The notes under the pieces are model-generated. The model was not told the DNA's origin. It worked only from the letters and a program-made list of their open reading frames with translations, and did no database searches. Below are positions 6,158 to 7,853 of a stretch of DNA of 7,853 bases, piece after piece (position 1 is the stretch's first letter; every line of letters begins with the position of its first letter). This stretch comes from Cyanobacteria bacterium Co-bin13 (GTDB lineage: Bacteria > Cyanobacteriota > Cyanobacteriia > Phormidesmidales > Phormidesmidaceae). The translations under genes and the position numbers were made by a program. Where the stretch lies: positions 1 through 7,853 of the forward strand of contig JACVRP010000169.1 of assembly GCA_014534385.1 (NCBI GenBank), read 5' to 3'.

Positions 6158-7573
6158 ATGCAGACAGTATCTACCCCCGCCAGCATCAGCAGCTATATCC
6201 AAAGCCTCAACTATGATGCGAGACGGTTACTGAGTTTGCCCGCCAATGGCAGCACAGAAACACTGCCCAACCCCAAAGAATCTGCCCCCAATGGAGTCAT
6301 TATCTGTACTCGTAAAGAAAAATCCCTAAGCGGCGATCTGGAAGATATTGCTATTCTCAACCCGACCGCAGGCGTTATTTTTCCAGGGGCTTTAGTGCTA
6401 GCTAATCAAAACTTAGCCGAAGGCCGTCCCGATCCAATTACCCTACCGCGAAATCCCGTTACTTTGAGGGTAGATCTGCCGGGCCTGGGCATTCACGGCA
6501 CCCAGGTTGTCAACAGTCCCTCTAATGCCGGTGTGGCAGCGGCCCTCGATCAGGTCCTGGAATATTGGAATGCTCAGCCTGCGGCCAACGGCTACGCCAA
6601 TGCGGCTAAGTCAAACCTGAGCATTACCAAAGCTCACTCCTCTGAGCAGATGGCCCTGGAGCTAGGCTTCAGCGCTAACTGGGCTAGCAATCAGGTTTCA
6701 ACCCAGCTGCGGGTGGGCAATCGTCAAGAGTCGTCGGTCTATGTAGCGCTCTACAAGCAGGTTTTCTACACCGTCACGATGGATCCGCCGGAGCAGCCTG
6801 CCAGCGTGTTTGCGCCAGATGTCAGCATATCGCAGCTCCAGCAGGTTATAAACGCTGACAATCCCCCTGCCTACGTTCGTTCTGTTGACTATGGCCGCAT
6901 GATTTTAGTGCGAATGGAGACGAGCAATCGGGAAACGAGCGTCAATTTAGAGGGCGCTTTCTCCTATGCCATGAATGGCGGTGGCACCCTGGCGGCAAAC
7001 GTTAAAGCTGAGTACGAACGGGTGGTTCGCAACTCCAAATTTACGGTAGTGGCGCTGGGGGGCAATGCCAACGTGGCCTCTCGAATTGCGACCCCCGAAG
7101 ACGTCAATCAGCTCCGAAGCATCATTCAGGATGGAGCCACCTACAGCCGCAGCAATCCGGGCACGCCCATCTCCTACACCGTGGCATTTTTGAAGGACAA
7201 CCGCCTGGCTAGAATGGGCTACACCACCAACTACACTGAGATGGAGTGCCGGCAGCACAACAATGGCTTCGTGCGGTTTCGCCACAGCGGTGGCTATGTT
7301 GCCCGGTGGTTTGTCACCTGGAAGGAAACGGACAGCCAGGGCAAATACACGGTCTCCAAGGATTGGAAATCGGGCTCACAGACCTCGGGTTATACCTATC
7401 AGCTCAATCTGCCCGGAGATGCCATTGACATTAACATCAAAGCCGAGGCCAATACAGGTCTTGCCTGGAATCCCTGGGGACAAATTATGGACATCCGCGA
7501 ACCAGGCCCCACTAACAAAGGCTATCGCGTGCACGGCACAACCTTAAATCGCAAGTGGGACAACAACTGCTAA
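6158..7573 (+). CDS. Cholesterol-dependent cytolysin homologue, leaderless
   Basis: The 471-residue product matches the thiol-activated (cholesterol-dependent) cytolysin family over its full length, and pneumolysin has the same length. These proteins bind sterol-containing membranes, oligomerise and insert a large beta-barrel pore. Shared landmarks are LNYDARRLL (17-25), the RKEKSLS region (52-58), FPGALVLANQNL (75-86), VDLPGL (105-110), YKQVFYTV (199-206), SVDYGR (242-247), KFTVVALGG with the Gly pair 301-302, and NPGTPISYTVAFLKDN (333-348). Domain 4 (about 358-471) contains HSGGYVARWFVTW (376-388), an altered undecapeptide (431-441) and the cholesterol-recognising Thr462-Leu463. The undecapeptide keeps TGLAW and one Trp, but Glu is Ala, Cys is Asn, the middle Trp is Pro and the terminal Arg is Gly. 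Cysteines are at 50, 364 and 471 instead. No signal peptide is present, as in pneumolysin. The family call is firm. Lytic activity, sterol dependence and target are not known. It probably forms a single-gene transcript ending at the hairpin at 7595. Confidence 0.93.
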   Translation: MQTVSTPASISSYIQSLNYDARRLLSLPANGSTETLPNPKESAPNGVIICTRKEKSLSGDLEDIAILNPTAGVIFPGALVLANQNLAEGRPDPITLPRNPVTLRVDLPGLGIHGTQVVNSPSNAGVAAALDQVLEYWNAQPAANGYANAAKSNLSITKAHSSEQMALELGFSANWASNQVSTQLRVGNRQESSVYVALYKQVFYTVTMDPPEQPASVFAPDVSISQLQQVINADNPPAYVRSVDYGRMILVRMETSNRETSVNLEGAFSYAMNGGGTLAANVKAEYERVVRNSKFTVVALGGNANVASRIATPEDVNQLRSIIQDGATYSRSNPGTPISYTVAFLKDNRLARMGYTTNYTEMECRQHNNGFVRFRHSGGYVARWFVTWKETDSQGKYTVSKDWKSGSQTSGYTYQLNLPGDAIDINIKAEANTGLAWNPWGQIMDIREPGPTNKGYRVHGTTLNRKWDNNC

Positions 7574-7579
7574 GTCCGG

Positions 7580-7594
7580 AGCTAACTTTTAGCT
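7580..7594 (+). other. Small hairpin AGCTAA-CTT-TTAGCT after the cytolysin stop
   Basis: Six-base perfect arms with a three-base loop sit directly before the main terminator stem. It may stabilise the 3' end or be incidental. Confidence 0.35.
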
Positions 7595-7628
7595 AAGAGG
7601 GAGGGTGCGATCGCACCCTCCCTCTTTT
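7595..7628 (+). terminator. Factor-independent-type terminator with HIP1 at its apex
   Basis: Perfect 16-base arms (7595-7610 and 7611-7626) form a GC-rich stem followed by T residues to 7628. The axis of symmetry is the centre of a GCGATCGC HIP1 site (7607-7614), so the top of the stem must open to make the loop. It lies 21 bp after the cytolysin stop. The T-tract is only four bases, so efficiency is uncertain. A role as a transcript 3'-end stabiliser is also possible. Confidence 0.75.
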
Positions 7629-7680
7629 GCATCGGGTGGCAGCCATCGTGTTAAGTACGTGACCTAAATTAAACGTCGCT

Positions 7681-7798
7681 GTCATTGCGTTTCGCAAGCG
7701 ACATGAAACGCTTTAGCGGCTCCAACGGAGCAACGAAGCGCGGCAATCTCCTTGTGGTAGCCGCTTTACAGGGATTGCCGCGCTTCGCTCGCAATGAC
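7681..7798. repeat. 118-bp palindromic dispersed-repeat (MITE-like) element
   Basis: The element begins GTCATTGCG and ends CGCAATGAC, perfect 9-bp terminal inverted repeats. Inside, 15-bp perfect arms at 7734-7748 and 7773-7787 (GCGCGGCAATC core) form a large hairpin, and smaller ones occur at 7687-7693/7705-7711 (GCGTTTC/GAAACGC) and 7719-7731 (GCTCC-AAC-GGAGC). The edge motif GTCATTGCGAGCGAAGCGCGGCAATC, seen on the minus strand, resembles a palindromic intergenic repeat found dispersed in many bacterial genomes. It has no coding capacity, so any mobility would need a transposase supplied elsewhere. No clear target-site duplication is visible, though TA follows the right end. Confidence 0.7.
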
Positions 7799-7853
7799 TA
7801 ATTAGGGCCATCTACTTAGTAAACTTTGTTAACAGGATTTACAAAAATTATTA
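7799..7853. other. AT-rich tail at right edge
   Basis: This 55-bp stretch is AT-rich and contains the palindrome GTTAAC. It may be the start of the next gene's upstream region, but no promoter or coding start can be supported before the window ends. Confidence 0.3.

Noticed and set aside
6947..7285. 112-codon minus-strand frame inside the cytolysin
   Set aside because: It is antisense to a well-supported gene, with no ribosome site or recognisable domain.
1..7853. tRNA or rRNA genes
   Set aside because: No T-loop GGTTCGA-type block with matching acceptor stem and no rRNA signature were seen in the intergenic stretches.

Overview
The window looks like part of a cyanobacterial chromosome. The best evidence is five exact copies of the palindromic octamer GCGATCGC (HIP1), starting at 2080, 2444, 2589, 5249 and 7607. 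About 0.1 would be expected by chance in this length. The many-PAS hybrid histidine kinase, with its DITERKQAEEALR-type linkers and a KdpD-like membrane anchor, also fits a filamentous or Leptolyngbya-like cyanobacterium. The genus is not determined.

Layout. (1) 1-347, minus: the N-terminal part of an ABC-2 type transporter permease that runs off the left edge. (2) 497-1234, minus: an unrecognised exported protein of 245 residues with a signal peptide, two cysteines and an Asn-Gly tail. (3) 1235-1429: the divergent upstream region. (4) 1430-5833, plus: a very large hybrid sensor histidine kinase with a membrane anchor, seven PAS domains, HisKA, HATPase and a C-terminal receiver. Its ATP-binding domain carries an in-frame insert built from two simple tandem repeats. 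(5) 5834-6157: an intergenic region with a 14-nt-period direct repeat and an inverted repeat, leading to a strong ribosome binding site. (6) 6158-7573, plus: a complete homologue of the cholesterol-dependent cytolysins (pneumolysin/perfringolysin family) without a signal peptide. (7) 7574-7853: a strong hairpin terminator with HIP1 at its apex, then a 118-bp palindromic dispersed-repeat element and an AT-rich tail.

The most notable item is the cytolysin homologue. Pore-forming toxins of this family are best known from Gram-positive pathogens, and a cyanobacterial member is unusual. It keeps the cholesterol-recognising Thr-Leu pair and the TGLAW core of the undecapeptide. It has lost the undecapeptide's Glu, Cys, middle Trp and terminal Arg, and it has no export signal in the reading frame.

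How the genes relate. The kinase and the cytolysin share a strand but are 324 bp apart, and the cytolysin has its own ribosome binding site, so they are probably separate transcription units. A functional link between sensor and toxin is speculative. The two leftward genes are on the opposite strand and have no evident link to the toxin.
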